Source: a bacterium (GTDB lineage Bacteria > DYJV01 > JALVYZ01). From it: a stretch of DNA of 21,081 bases. Positions 5,817 through 14,259 of this stretch are shown here, one piece after another; positions within the stretch are counted from its first letter, which is position 1, and each line of letters opens with the position of its first letter. The position numbers and the translations under genes are program-made. The notes under the pieces were generated by a model. That model was not told the DNA's origin. It did no database searches and saw nothing but the letters and a program-made list of their open reading frames with translations. The stretch covers positions 1 through 21,081 of the forward strand of contig JALVYZ010000382.1 of the NCBI GenBank assembly GCA_027037705.1, in the 5' to 3' direction.

Positions 5817-6887
5817 TCATTTAATTTTAACTCCATGGATTAAGAAGTCAACCATTGCTCCCATTGCACCTTTAGAAGCATCAAGTTTTTTCTTTTCTTC
5901 TTCTCTCTTTTTATTCCATACAGATTCTGGTCTCACCTGTAAAATTATTACATTTTCAGGGAATTTCATATCTTTATCAATTCCAAATTCAATATCATAT
6001 GGCTTTCCATAATAATCTTCAATTCTAATAGCGACTTCACATAAATATCTAATTTCTTCATCAGTTAAACAGAACTTATTTCTCCTCTCTTCATCTACCT
6101 CTTTTTGAACAATATCACTTCCACCTTCTCTATAAACACATTCTATCTCTTTAGCACCTTTCACCCTTTTAACAACTTCAAAAGTTACTTTATCAATTAA
6201 ATAAGTATCAGGAGTAACAAGTCCACTAACCACTGCTTCACCGAGACCATAGCTTGCATCAATTGATATTTTTGATAAATCTCCATTAACTGGATTTAAT
6301 GTAAAAATAACTCCAGATACTCTTGAATTCACCATTTTAGGGATTCCAACTCCTATATTAAAAATTAGTCCCATTCCCCTATTTAATCTATAATGTATTG
6401 CTTCAACATTATAAGAACTTGCCCAGCACATTTTAATATATTTAATTAAATCATCATGTCCCCTTATATTAAGATATGTTTCCATTTGTCCAGGCATACT
6501 AACAGCACCACTTGAACGGACTGCAACAGGAACATCTTTAACCCCAACCTGATCGCAAAGTTTATCATAATTTTCTAAAATTTCTTTCTCAAGATCTTTT
6601 GGCATATCAGCTTCTTCAATCATATTCATTAATGTTTTACTGATTTCTTTTACTTGTTCATTATTAGGAGTGGGATATTTTTCAACTAATCTCTCCATCT
6701 CTTTCTTTATCCCAGACTTATCAACAAAGTAATCATTTGCCTTTATTGTTATTGCAAAGCCGGGACTTACAGGAATCCCGGCATGGAGCATTTCTCCTAA
6801 ATTTGCATTTTTCTTTCCAACAAGGTTGAAATTTTCACCTTTAAGTTCATTATACCAGATTATGTTTCTATTACTTAAATCAGTCAT
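5817..6887 (-). CDS. ppsB: Phenylphosphate synthase-like subunit B (PEP-synthase ATP-binding domain)
   Basis: The 356-residue (about 40 kDa) protein corresponds only to the N-terminal nucleotide-binding part of phosphoenolpyruvate synthase. It has LVGKKNANLGEML near the N-terminus, VAVRSSGAVSMPGQMETYL in the centre, ASYGLGEAVVSGLVTPD, and ends shortly after ILQVRPES. The phospho-His and PEP-binding parts are absent; the former is on the neighbouring upstream gene. This split matches phenylphosphate synthase, where the 40-kDa subunit takes phosphate from ATP and passes it to a His on the 70-kDa subunit. The start has a GGAGG site, and the gap to the upstream gene is 15 nt. The gene is followed by 131 AT-rich nt before ubiD that contain a perfect TATAAT (minus strand, 5785-5780) and a weak hairpin at about 5730-5760, so an internal promoter is possible. 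Confidence 0.82.
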   Translation of the reverse strand: MTDLSNRNIIWYNELKGENFNLVGKKNANLGEMLHAGIPVSPGFAITIKANDYFVDKSGIKKEMERLVEKYPTPNNEQVKEISKTLMNMIEEADMPKDLEKEILENYDKLCDQVGVKDVPVAVRSSGAVSMPGQMETYLNIRGHDDLIKYIKMCWASSYNVEAIHYRLNRGMGLIFNIGVGIPKMVNSRVSGVIFTLNPVNGDLSKISIDASYGLGEAVVSGLVTPDTYLIDKVTFEVVKRVKGAKEIECVYREGGSDIVQKEVDEERRNKFCLTDEEIRYLCEVAIRIEDYYGKPYDIEFGIDKDMKFPENVIILQVRPESVWNKKREEEKKKLDASKGAMGAMVDFLIHGVKIK

Positions 6888-6902
6888 TTTAAATTCCTCC
6901 AG

Positions 6903-8750
6903 TTAAGCTCTTTCAAGAATTTTTACATATCCCTCATCACCATCAATCTCAATCAAATCTCCAGTCTTAATGACAGTTGTGGCATTACCTGTTCCAACAA
7001 CTGTTGGTAATCCATACTCTCTACAAACAATAGCAGCATGACACATTGGACCTCCAACATCTGTTACTGCACCTGCAATTTTAGTAAATGCTGGAGCCCA
7101 GCTTGGAGATGTTGTTGGTGCTACCAAAATTTCTCCTTCCTGTAATTGGTCTAATTCTTCAACTTTTCTAATAACTCTTGCTTTTCCAGAAACCTTTCCA
7201 GAAGAACCTGGAGTTCCATGTAGTACATCAGTTTCTCCTTCTTCCCCTGTTTCTAAAGCAGATAACCACTTTTTCAATGTATCAGTGGTGACTCCCCATA
7301 GCACAATTGTAAATGGCTCAGTTACTTTCTCTGGTGGAATACCAAGAGCTGGTGGAGGTGTCCATTCTTCAAATTTTTTGTAAACTTCTTTTCTCCATGC
7401 AATTTCATCTGGCCAGTAACTTCTACCTGCTGGGATTGTCCCTGTTGCCCAGTTAGCAGTTATATCATGTAAGGTTACTTTAATTTCATGTCTATTCATA
7501 TACCATATATCTTCCACATCTTTTATAACATCCCAATTTACTAAAATTTTTGCAAGGTCTCTCATCTTATTCCAGAAAATACTATGGAAACAATGTTCAA
7601 CATAAAATAGGTGATTTTCAACATATGGAAAAACTTTTTTTGACAGATTAAGCTGCTCTTCAAAGGCTTTTCTTGTATCTGCATCTTTTATAAGTTTTAA
7701 ATATCCTTCAACTATTTTTTCACTTTCTTCTTTAACTTTTTCTATATCTCTTCCAACTTTGTTTCCTTTTTTCAATTCAGCAATATGCATTTTAATTGAA
7801 GATAAAGGGATATTTAAATCATCATTCCAGGATTTATCATCATGATACCATCCAGTTCCTGTGGAAATCCAGAACCATGGATCTCTTGCTTTTTCAAATT
7901 CCTCAAGCCATTTTTTTCCTGCTTCATTTTCTTCAAGCTTTTTTCTTAATTCTTCAAAATCTGAATATGATTCAATTAAATCTGCTAATTTTAATTCAAG
8001 AGCAAGTTTTGCAAGTCTTATTAATTCTGCATCTGGTTTATACATAACAACATCAATTCCTGATACCATCTTAGTTAAATTATGCATTGGAATATCTGGG
8101 AAAATTTGATTTGCAGTATTTATAAATGTAACATAAGCAGCATATCCAAGATTTAACTGTTCAAAGTGATACTGCCAGATTTTAAATCCAAGGTCTATAA
8201 GTTCATCATATTTCTTCAACAAAAGATAGCCACTGCTTAATCCTCTATGTTCAAAAACAACACTATCATCTTCCATATCAGGTAAATCGTTAAATGATAT
8301 ACTTTTAAGCTCATCAATTGTTGCATTTGCTTTTTTAAGCCAGTTTTCATAAATAGAATCCCAGTTTTCATAGTAATGTCCAGCTCTTTTTAAGAAATGC
8401 TGGACTCTCTCTTCAACTTCTTTCTGATCAAGAACAGGCACTGGTGTAATGTAAACATAACCATTTAAAATTCTATGGTCTATACCCCTCGCAGGTGGTA
8501 CCATAAAAATTCTGTTGTTATACTGTGATAATCCAAGAAACCACGCTTCATCCCAAATTAAATCAAATGGTGGATGGGGTTTTGGATAATGCAATCCGTC
8601 ATAGTACCACAATACGCTTTCTTCATATTTTTTTCTTTCTGGATCCTTTTCAGTTGCCCATTGGTAGTAATATGGATACATTCTCTCCCAGCCTTCTGTG
8701 CCAGGAATTGGTTCAATTTCACTTGCAAATTTAAATCTTTTATTACTCAT
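6903..8750 (-). CDS. ppsA: Phenylphosphate synthase-like subunit A (phospho-His domain)
   Basis: The 615-residue (about 70 kDa) protein ends in a PEP-utilising-enzyme mobile domain: LVAPTTSPSWAPAFTKIAGA is followed by GGPMCHAAIVCREYGLPTVVG, with the phospho-acceptor His at residue 571. The chain stops right after this domain, so the PEP/pyruvate-binding barrel of PEP synthase is missing and the acceptor must be something else. The first 500 or so residues, rich in Trp, Tyr and His, form the large domain presumed to bind phenol. The size and split match the 70-kDa subunit of phenylphosphate synthase, which with subunit B converts phenol and ATP to phenylphosphate, AMP and phosphate. A GGAGGGG ribosome site precedes the ATG. 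No CBS-domain third subunit is visible nearby. Confidence 0.82.
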   Translation of the reverse strand: MSNKRFKFASEIEPIPGTEGWERMYPYYYQWATEKDPERKKYEESVLWYYDGLHYPKPHPPFDLIWDEAWFLGLSQYNNRIFMVPPARGIDHRILNGYVYITPVPVLDQKEVEERVQHFLKRAGHYYENWDSIYENWLKKANATIDELKSISFNDLPDMEDDSVVFEHRGLSSGYLLLKKYDELIDLGFKIWQYHFEQLNLGYAAYVTFINTANQIFPDIPMHNLTKMVSGIDVVMYKPDAELIRLAKLALELKLADLIESYSDFEELRKKLEENEAGKKWLEEFEKARDPWFWISTGTGWYHDDKSWNDDLNIPLSSIKMHIAELKKGNKVGRDIEKVKEESEKIVEGYLKLIKDADTRKAFEEQLNLSKKVFPYVENHLFYVEHCFHSIFWNKMRDLAKILVNWDVIKDVEDIWYMNRHEIKVTLHDITANWATGTIPAGRSYWPDEIAWRKEVYKKFEEWTPPPALGIPPEKVTEPFTIVLWGVTTDTLKKWLSALETGEEGETDVLHGTPGSSGKVSGKARVIRKVEELDQLQEGEILVAPTTSPSWAPAFTKIAGAVTDVGGPMCHAAIVCREYGLPTVVGTGNATTVIKTGDLIEIDGDEGYVKILERA

Positions 8751-8769
8751 TTTCCCCTCCTTGTTTTAT

Positions 8770-8853
8770 AGTGATGGTGATAGTGTTGGTGTTAGTTTTC
8801 AATAAAAAATTTTAAATTTTGAATTATTTTTCTTCAACCTTCTACCTTCCACC
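8770..8853. repeat. Composite short-repeat island C (6-, 7- and 7-bp units)
   Basis: Four 6-bp units lie at 8770-8793 (AGTGAT, GGTGAT, AGTGTT, GGTGTT). TTTTAAA and TTTTGAA follow at 8810-8823. Three 7-bp TTCNACC units occupy 8833-8853 (TTCAACC, TTCTACC, TTCCACC). The island lies between ORF221 and the ppsA-like gene. Its order of array types is the same as in islands A and B, with a different unit in the last array. Confidence 0.8.
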
Positions 8854-8857
8854 TTAA

Positions 8858-9523
8858 CTACAGCTTCAACCATCTTGGTTTTTCAAATCTTTCTGTACAT
8901 CTTAAAATTTTTGATGATTTTACTTCAACAAAATTTTTTCTTACCTCTTTTTCAACATCTCTAAATTCTGGCAATCTCATTAATCTTCCAATATCGTAAG
9001 GGTCTTTGAAACTAAATTCTACTATATAATCTGCTTCTCCTCCGTATAAGACTCTCCATTCCTCTGTTAATTCCACAAAATCAATTTTATCAAAAATATC
9101 AATTAATCTTTTTATAAATTCTCGATATTCTGGTTTTTTATTTGGCTTAACATTGTAATGATAATTTAATTTCCATACATTTTCCTGAATTTTATATTCA
9201 CCTTTTGAAACTCTTCCTGTTGAAAATAGTAATACAGCTTTTCTATTTCTAATATAAAACGCAAGTTTATTTGTAAGTTCAATAAAATCATTGGATATTA
9301 CCAGCTCATTTACTCCAACAGGGTCATCCATACTTAAACAAGCAATTACCCCTGGTCCCTGTCCAACCTCAACATAATAACCACCTACAACATTAAATCC
9401 TATTTGTTTAATTTTAGGAATATATTCTTCAGTAACAAATTTTTCATACTCCTCTTCTTTTTCTTGAATTATATCCCAATATTGAACGTATAATACATTC
9501 CTATATAATGATAACTCCGCCAT
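8858..9523 (-). CDS. Tandem ABM-like (ferredoxin-fold) protein of unknown function
   Basis: The 221-residue protein is the first gene of the catabolic cluster, with a strong GAGGAGG ribosome site. No established family name can be given. It appears to contain two similar halves of about 100 residues, each shaped like a dimeric alpha-beta barrel monomer. Half one runs YVQYWDI...IPKIKQIGFNVVGGYY...FYIRNRKAVLLFSTGR; half two runs KLNYHYNV...WRVLYGGEADYIVEFSF...VEVKSSKILRCTER. It has no signal peptide, membrane segment or CBS motif, so it does not look like PpsC, although its size (about 26 kDa) is close to that 24-kDa subunit. Position suggests a role with the phenylphosphate-synthase-like subunits or in substrate or product binding. 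Function unknown. Confidence 0.7.
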   Translation of the reverse strand: MAELSLYRNVLYVQYWDIIQEKEEEYEKFVTEEYIPKIKQIGFNVVGGYYVEVGQGPGVIACLSMDDPVGVNELVISNDFIELTNKLAFYIRNRKAVLLFSTGRVSKGEYKIQENVWKLNYHYNVKPNKKPEYREFIKRLIDIFDKIDFVELTEEWRVLYGGEADYIVEFSFKDPYDIGRLMRLPEFRDVEKEVRKNFVEVKSSKILRCTERFEKPRWLKL

Positions 9524-9589
9524 TATTACCTCCTCAAATTATGTTTGACTTTTTTTCATTTTTTTAATAATCTTTATTATGAATTTTTA

Positions 9590-9621
9590 AGTATATTATT
9601 AGAACACCTTTTAAAAATCAA
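9590..9621 (-). promoter_or_regulatory. Possible sigma-70 promoter of the catabolic cluster
   Basis: On the minus strand TTGATT (9621-9616) is followed 17 nt later by TAATAT, overlapping a better TATACT (9595-9590) at 20 nt. This would start transcription about 60 nt before the ORF221 start codon. The region is very AT-rich, so the match is tentative. A non-ideal -10 and spacing would fit a promoter needing the LysR activator. Confidence 0.3.
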
Positions 9622-9642
9622 ATTATTTTATTTTATACATCT

Positions 9643-9659
9643 TATAACTAAAAGTTATA
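9643..9659. promoter_or_regulatory. Palindromic LysR-type operator candidate
   Basis: TATAACT (9643-9649), three A residues, then AGTTATA (9653-9659) make a perfect 7-bp inverted repeat. It contains a T-N11-A core (9645-9657), the LysR-family recognition pattern. It ends 12 nt before the lysR start codon, so the regulator probably controls its own gene, and it lies just upstream of the divergent catabolic promoter candidate. Confidence 0.55.
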
Positions 9660-9671
9660 CCATAAAAGAAT

Positions 9672-10565
9672 ATGTTCAAAAAATTTATAGAAAACTTAAA
9701 TGATTTATATTATTTCTATGTGGTTGCAAAAGAAAAAAGTTTTAGCAAAGCTGCTAAAACCTTGTTTGTAAGCCAGCCAGCAGTAACTAAGAGAATAAAA
9801 AATCTTGAAAGCAGATTAGAGCTTTCTCTATTTAAGAGAGAGCATAGTCACATAGAATTAACTGAAATTGGGCAAATTATATATAAACATCTTGATAATT
9901 TGATTAATAATTTAAGACAATTAGAGGATGAAATTTCAGCGTTGAAAAATATAAAATATGCAAAAAATATTCGCATTGGCACTACTCCATCTTATTCAGA
10001 ATATTTAATGCCTGAAATAATAAAAAAATTTTCAAAAATCTATCCAAATATTAAAATTACTCACTTTTCAGATAGTTCTAAACAATTAATTGAAATGTTA
10101 TCTGAAAAAAAATTAGATATAGCAATTATTGCTTTATGGAAAAAATTAAATTTAAAAGATTTTAAATTTTATCCATTTAGAAAAGAAGAAATTGTATTTG
10201 TTTGTAATAAAAATCATCCGCTTGCAGAACATGTAGTCTCTTTTGATGATATAACAAAAGAAGAATTTATTGTAAGAGATGCTTCATCTGGCACAAGAAA
10301 TTATATTGAAGAAAAATTAAAGAAAAAAGGAATTATTCTCGATATAAAAATAGAGGTGAAAAATTACCAATTGATAAAAGAACTTTTAAAACAAAGAAAT
10401 GCTCTTTCTTTTTTAACAAGAACAACTGTAAAAAAAGAACTTGAAACTGGTGAGCTTAAACAGATAATTTTACCAGAACAATTTTTTATTGATATTGGAA
10501 TTATAGCAAATAAAAACACCTGTCCCGAAATGGATAAATTTGTTGAAATTTTAAAGATGGTTTGA
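9672..10565 (+). CDS. LysR-family transcriptional regulator
   Basis: The 297-residue protein has the classic layout. The N-terminal winged helix-turn-helix is at about residues 12-70 (FYVVAKEKSFSKAAKTLFVS, then QPAVTKRIKNLE and LFKREHSHIELTEIGQ). A periplasmic-binding-protein-like effector domain follows from about residue 98 (IRIGTTPSYSEYLMPEIIKK...). It is transcribed divergently from the phenol-type cluster, the usual position for the activator of a neighbouring aromatic operon, and a T-N11-A palindrome lies just upstream. The effector is unknown; an aromatic substrate or intermediate is a reasonable guess. There is no strong ribosome site. Its 3' end is 31 nt from the recA start, so read-through into recA is possible. 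Confidence 0.92.
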   Translation: MFKKFIENLNDLYYFYVVAKEKSFSKAAKTLFVSQPAVTKRIKNLESRLELSLFKREHSHIELTEIGQIIYKHLDNLINNLRQLEDEISALKNIKYAKNIRIGTTPSYSEYLMPEIIKKFSKIYPNIKITHFSDSSKQLIEMLSEKKLDIAIIALWKKLNLKDFKFYPFRKEEIVFVCNKNHPLAEHVVSFDDITKEEFIVRDASSGTRNYIEEKLKKKGIILDIKIEVKNYQLIKELLKQRNALSFLTRTTVKKELETGELKQIILPEQFFIDIGIIANKNTCPEMDKFVEILKMV

Positions 10566-10596
10566 TAAAATATATAAAAATTGAGGGAGAATGAGA

Positions 10597-11640
10597 ATGC
10601 AACCTAATGATGTAAAAAGTAAAAAAGAAGAAGCAATAAAAGCTGCAATGTTACAAATTGAAAAACAATTTGGTAAAGGCTCAATAATGAAATTAGGAGA
10701 AGATAAGAAGATAGATATTCCTGTAATTAGCACAGGATCAATTTCTCTTGATGCAGCAATTGGTGTTGGTGGAGTCCCAAAAGGGAGAATAACAGAAATT
10801 TTTGGTCCTGAGTCATCAGGTAAAACAACTCTTGCTTTGTCAATAATAGCACAAGCGCAAAAACAAGGTGGAGTAGCAGCATTCATAGATGCTGAGCATG
10901 CTTTAGATTTAAATTATGCTGAAAAATTAGGAGTTAATACTAAAGATGTGCTTGTATCTCAACCAGATTATGGAGAACAAGCTTTAGAAATTGCAGATAT
11001 TTTAGTTAGAAGTGGAGGAGTTGATATTATTGTTGTTGATTCTGTTGCAGCACTTGTTCCTAAAGCTGAAATAGAAGGTGAAATGGGAGATACCAACATT
11101 GGACTACAGGCAAGATTAATGTCTAAAGCATTAAGAAAATTAACTGCAATGATTAGCAGAACAAATATAGTACTGATATTTATAAATCAAATAAGAATGA
11201 AAATAAATACATTTGGTTTTGGTGCAAATCCAGAAACAACAACAGGAGGAAATGCTTTAAAATTCTATGCTTCATTAAGACTCGATATTAGAAAAATAGC
11301 AACATTAAAAAAAGGAGCAGAGACTATAGGTAGTAGGACAAGAGTTAAAGTTGTGAAAAATAAAGTTGCTCCTCCTTTTAAAATTGCAGAATTTGATATA
11401 ATTTATGGCAAAGGAATTAATAGAACTGGAGAAATAATAGATTTAGCACTTGAAAACAAATTAATAAAAAGAGTAGGTGCTTGGTACTCTTATGGAGAAA
11501 CAAGATTAGGTCAAGGAAGAGATAATGCAATTGAATTTTTAGATAACAATCCAGAGATTAAAGAAGAATTAGAAAGAAAAATATATGAAATATTAGGTTT
11601 AAAAAAAACTGAAGAAGAGGTAATAAAAGATGAACATTGA
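10597..11640 (+). CDS. recA: Recombinase RecA
   Basis: RecA forms ATP-dependent filaments on single-stranded DNA, promotes strand exchange and triggers LexA self-cleavage. It has Walker [11 protein letters not shown], Walker [13 protein letters not shown], the NQIRMKI block, [16 protein letters not shown] and the C-terminal GRDNAIEFL region. Length (about 347 residues) is normal and no intein is present. The frame also has an ATG at 10591, but GAGGGAG at 10583-10589 is better spaced for the ATG at 10597, giving MQPNDVK. The L2 DNA-binding loop reads NTFGFGA between MKI and NPETTTGG, two residues longer than the E. coli segment GVMFG. No LexA/SOS box is recognisable upstream. Its 3' end overlaps the pilT-like gene by 11 nt. 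Confidence 0.97.
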   Translation: MQPNDVKSKKEEAIKAAMLQIEKQFGKGSIMKLGEDKKIDIPVISTGSISLDAAIGVGGVPKGRITEIFGPESSGKTTLALSIIAQAQKQGGVAAFIDAEHALDLNYAEKLGVNTKDVLVSQPDYGEQALEIADILVRSGGVDIIVVDSVAALVPKAEIEGEMGDTNIGLQARLMSKALRKLTAMISRTNIVLIFINQIRMKINTFGFGANPETTTGGNALKFYASLRLDIRKIATLKKGAETIGSRTRVKVVKNKVAPPFKIAEFDIIYGKGINRTGEIIDLALENKLIKRVGAWYSYGETRLGQGRDNAIEFLDNNPEIKEELERKIYEILGLKKTEEEVIKDEH

Positions 11641-12730
11641 TGACATATTAGGAATAGCTTTTAAAATAAATGCTTCTGATATTCATTTGAGAGTTGGAAG
11701 ACCTCCTATTTACAGAATCAATGGGAAATTAAAACCAATTACAGACCTCCCACCTTTAACAATTGAAGATCTTAACAATATAGCTAATAAAGTTCTTAGT
11801 GACCAAAAAAAGAAACAACTGAGAGAAAGATTGGAAGTAGATTATAGTTATGGAATTAAAGGAATTGGTAGATACAGAGTTAATATGTTTTTTCAAAGAG
11901 GGTCTTTATCAGCTGTTTTTAGAACAATTCCAAGTGAAGTGCCAAATATTGAAGAATTAAATCTACCTCTTGTTATAAAAAATATTGCTATGGAAGAAAG
12001 AGGACTAATCCTTGTTACTGGGATTACTGGAAGTGGAAAATCAACAACTTTAGCAGCAATGATTAATCATATTAATAATCATAAACATGCTCATATTATT
12101 ACAATTGAAGAACCAATAGAATTTTTACATAAAGACAAAAAATGTTTAATTAATCAAAGAGAAGTTGGAACTGATACTTTAACATTTGCCAATGCATTAA
12201 GAGCTGCATTAAGACAGGATCCAGATATAATTCTTGTTGGAGAAATGAGAGATTATGAAACTGTTGAAACTGCTTTGGAGGCAGCAGAAACTGGCCATCT
12301 TGTTTTAAGTACATTACATACTTTAAATGCCAAAGAAACAATAAATAGAATTATATCAATGTATCCTGTTCATCATCAACAACAAATAAGAATTCAATTG
12401 GCTGGCATCTTAAAAGGAATAATCTCTCAAAGACTAATACCAAGAAAAGATGGAAAAGGAAGAGTTCCAGCTTGCGAAATTTTAAGAACTTCTTCAAGAG
12501 TGAGAGATTGTATTATTAATAAAGAAAAAACAAATGATATTGAAGATGCTATGGTTCAAGGTCATGTCACATATGGGACTCAAACATTTGATATGAGCTT
12601 GCTTGAACTATACGAAAAAGGATTAATTTCATATGAAGAAGCACTTAAAAATGCTGACAAACCAGATGATTTTGCATTAAAAGCAAGCGGTATCTCTACT
12701 ACTTCTGATCTGATTGAAAAAGAAAGCTAA
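11630..12730 (+). CDS. pilT: Type IV pilus retraction ATPase, PilT/PilU family
   Basis: The 366-residue secretion-type ATPase would power depolymerisation of type IV pili (twitching motility, DNA uptake) at the inner-membrane base. The N-terminal PAS-like domain has [20 protein letters not shown]. Walker [10 protein letters not shown] is at 131-139, Walker B is [11 protein letters not shown], and the His box ends LSTLHT. The AIRNLIREGK-type motif of canonical PilT is replaced by [15 protein letters not shown], and the tail [13 protein letters not shown] looks PilU- or secondary-PilT-like, so it may be an accessory retraction motor. It starts inside the recA 3' end with GAGG 9 nt upstream, so the two are co-transcribed. 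No other pilus genes lie in the window. Confidence 0.92.
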   Translation: MNIDDILGIAFKINASDIHLRVGRPPIYRINGKLKPITDLPPLTIEDLNNIANKVLSDQKKKQLRERLEVDYSYGIKGIGRYRVNMFFQRGSLSAVFRTIPSEVPNIEELNLPLVIKNIAMEERGLILVTGITGSGKSTTLAAMINHINNHKHAHIITIEEPIEFLHKDKKCLINQREVGTDTLTFANALRAALRQDPDIILVGEMRDYETVETALEAAETGHLVLSTLHTLNAKETINRIISMYPVHHQQQIRIQLAGILKGIISQRLIPRKDGKGRVPACEILRTSSRVRDCIINKEKTNDIEDAMVQGHVTYGTQTFDMSLLELYEKGLISYEEALKNADKPDDFALKASGISTTSDLIEKES

Positions 12731-12774
12731 AAAAGGGCGTTATTTAAAAATTTCAAACTCAACTCTTCTGTAGT

Positions 12775-12791
12775 AACTTTTAAAGTTTTTT
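12775..12791 (+). terminator. Weak terminator candidate after pilT
   Basis: AACTT-TTA-AAGTT followed by a short T run lies in the 97-nt gap between the convergent pilT-like and PiT genes. The stem is only 5 bp and AT-rich, so the call is weak. Nothing better is visible in the gap. Confidence 0.25.
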
Positions 12792-12827
12792 AAATATTGA
12801 TTATATCTATTACAACAAATAAATCAG

Positions 12828-14258
12828 CTAAAATAAATATTTTAATATTTCAAAAATAATAATTGTAAGAAAAGCACCTGTAGGAATGGTTATAGCCCAA
12901 GAAATAATAATATCTCTAACAACCTTAATATTTAAAGCAGAAAATCCTCTTGCCATTCCCACACCGAGGACAGCACCTACTAATGTATGAGTTGTAGAAA
13001 TAGGTAGGCCTAATTTAGAAGCAAAAACTATTGTTATAGCAGCACTAAACTCTGCTGAAAATCCTCGTGACGGAGTTAATTCTGTAATTTTTTTACCAAT
13101 AGTCTCAATAACTCTCCATCCCCATGTAGCTAAACCTATAACTATACCAAAACCTCCTAAAGCTAATACCCACATAGGAACAGGTGTTTTATTTATTACA
13201 GTACCTGATTTTAAAACTGTAATAATCCCTGCTAATGGTCCAACAGAATTAGCAACATCATTTGCTCCATGGGCAAAAGCCACAAATGATGCACTTAAAA
13301 TTTGAAGATAACCAAATATCTTTTCAACCATTATATATTCAGTTTTAGTTGTCATTATCTCTCTTGATTCAATATCTCCAATAATTGGTTTTAATTTCTC
13401 TAAAATTCCAGTTAATTCTTTTTTCATGCTAAAACTTGGAGCCAATCTTATTGCGTTTTCAATTCTCTTTGTTGCTCTATATATGTTAAAAAGAAACCTT
13501 GCACTTTTTTCCTCATATTCCTCAATTTCTTCTATTTCTTCAACACCCTTTACTCTTCCTATTAAGAAATTTCCTATTATCGCAGCTATAATACCAACTA
13601 TTACAGCAACTAAGCAAGCTTTTGGAAATGTTAAATTCAAATGTAAGTTTTTTAATCCTTTAAAAACCATTGCAAGCGTTAACACAAAAAAAACGCAAAA
13701 AATAAGATACGGTGCTATTTTCTTTGTAGACTTTAAAGGTTGTGAGCTAAAATAAACTTTATATCTAATTATATTAAAAACAATAAATGCAATAATCGCA
13801 CTTAAAATAGGTGAAACAACCCAGCTCATTGTAATTGAAAATAACTTAGGCCATTTAACTGCATGAACTCCACCTGTTATTAATCCAAACCCAACAATTG
13901 CACCTACAATTGAATGAGTTGTTGATACAGGCCAGCCAAAATAAGATGCAAGTTGCAACCATGCAGCAGCTGCAAGGAGTGCTGATAGCATCCCAAGCAT
14001 AAATAGAATTGGATTATGCACAAATATTGAAGGATCTATTATTCCTTTTCTAACAGTTTCTGTAACATTTGTACCTACAAAAAATGCACCAGAAAATTCT
14101 AATACTGATGCAATAATAATTGCTTGTTTAAGGGTGATGGCTCCTGAGCCAACAGATGTTCCCATAGCATTGGCAACATCATTAGCCCCAATACTCCAAG
14201 CCATGTAGAAACCAAAGGCGAGTGCAAGGATGAGTATTATATGCTCTGGTGTAATCAT
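12828..14258 (-). CDS. PiT-family inorganic phosphate permease
   Basis: The 476-residue multispanning inner-membrane protein has both halves of the PiT signature: GANDVAN at residues 24-30 and again from residue 331 (AHGANDVANSVGP). Each half also has its SVGPLAG- or TSVGSGAI-like stretch and the paired PVSTTHSIVG and PISTTHTLVG motifs. A charged cytoplasmic insert lies between the halves (about residues 235-310). PiT carriers import phosphate, often as a metal-phosphate complex, using the proton or sodium gradient. The gene begins 1 nt after the DUF47 stop codon, with its ribosome site (GAGTGAG) inside that gene's end, so the two form one unit. Confidence 0.94.
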   Translation of the reverse strand: MITPEHIILILALAFGFYMAWSIGANDVANAMGTSVGSGAITLKQAIIIASVLEFSGAFFVGTNVTETVRKGIIDPSIFVHNPILFMLGMLSALLAAAAWLQLASYFGWPVSTTHSIVGAIVGFGLITGGVHAVKWPKLFSITMSWVVSPILSAIIAFIVFNIIRYKVYFSSQPLKSTKKIAPYLIFCVFFVLTLAMVFKGLKNLHLNLTFPKACLVAVIVGIIAAIIGNFLIGRVKGVEEIEEIEEYEEKSARFLFNIYRATKRIENAIRLAPSFSMKKELTGILEKLKPIIGDIESREIMTTKTEYIMVEKIFGYLQILSASFVAFAHGANDVANSVGPLAGIITVLKSGTVINKTPVPMWVLALGGFGIVIGLATWGWRVIETIGKKITELTPSRGFSAEFSAAITIVFASKLGLPISTTHTLVGAVLGVGMARGFSALNIKVVRDIIISWAITIPTGAFLTIIIFEILKYLF

Positions 14259-14259
14259 C

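Noticed and set aside
10551-10886. Minus-strand frame opposite recA
   Set aside because: It is entirely antisense to strongly conserved RecA coding sequence and is a shadow frame.
13426-13755. Plus-strand frame opposite the PiT gene
   Set aside because: It is antisense to clear membrane-protein coding sequence, with no ribosome site or family resemblance.
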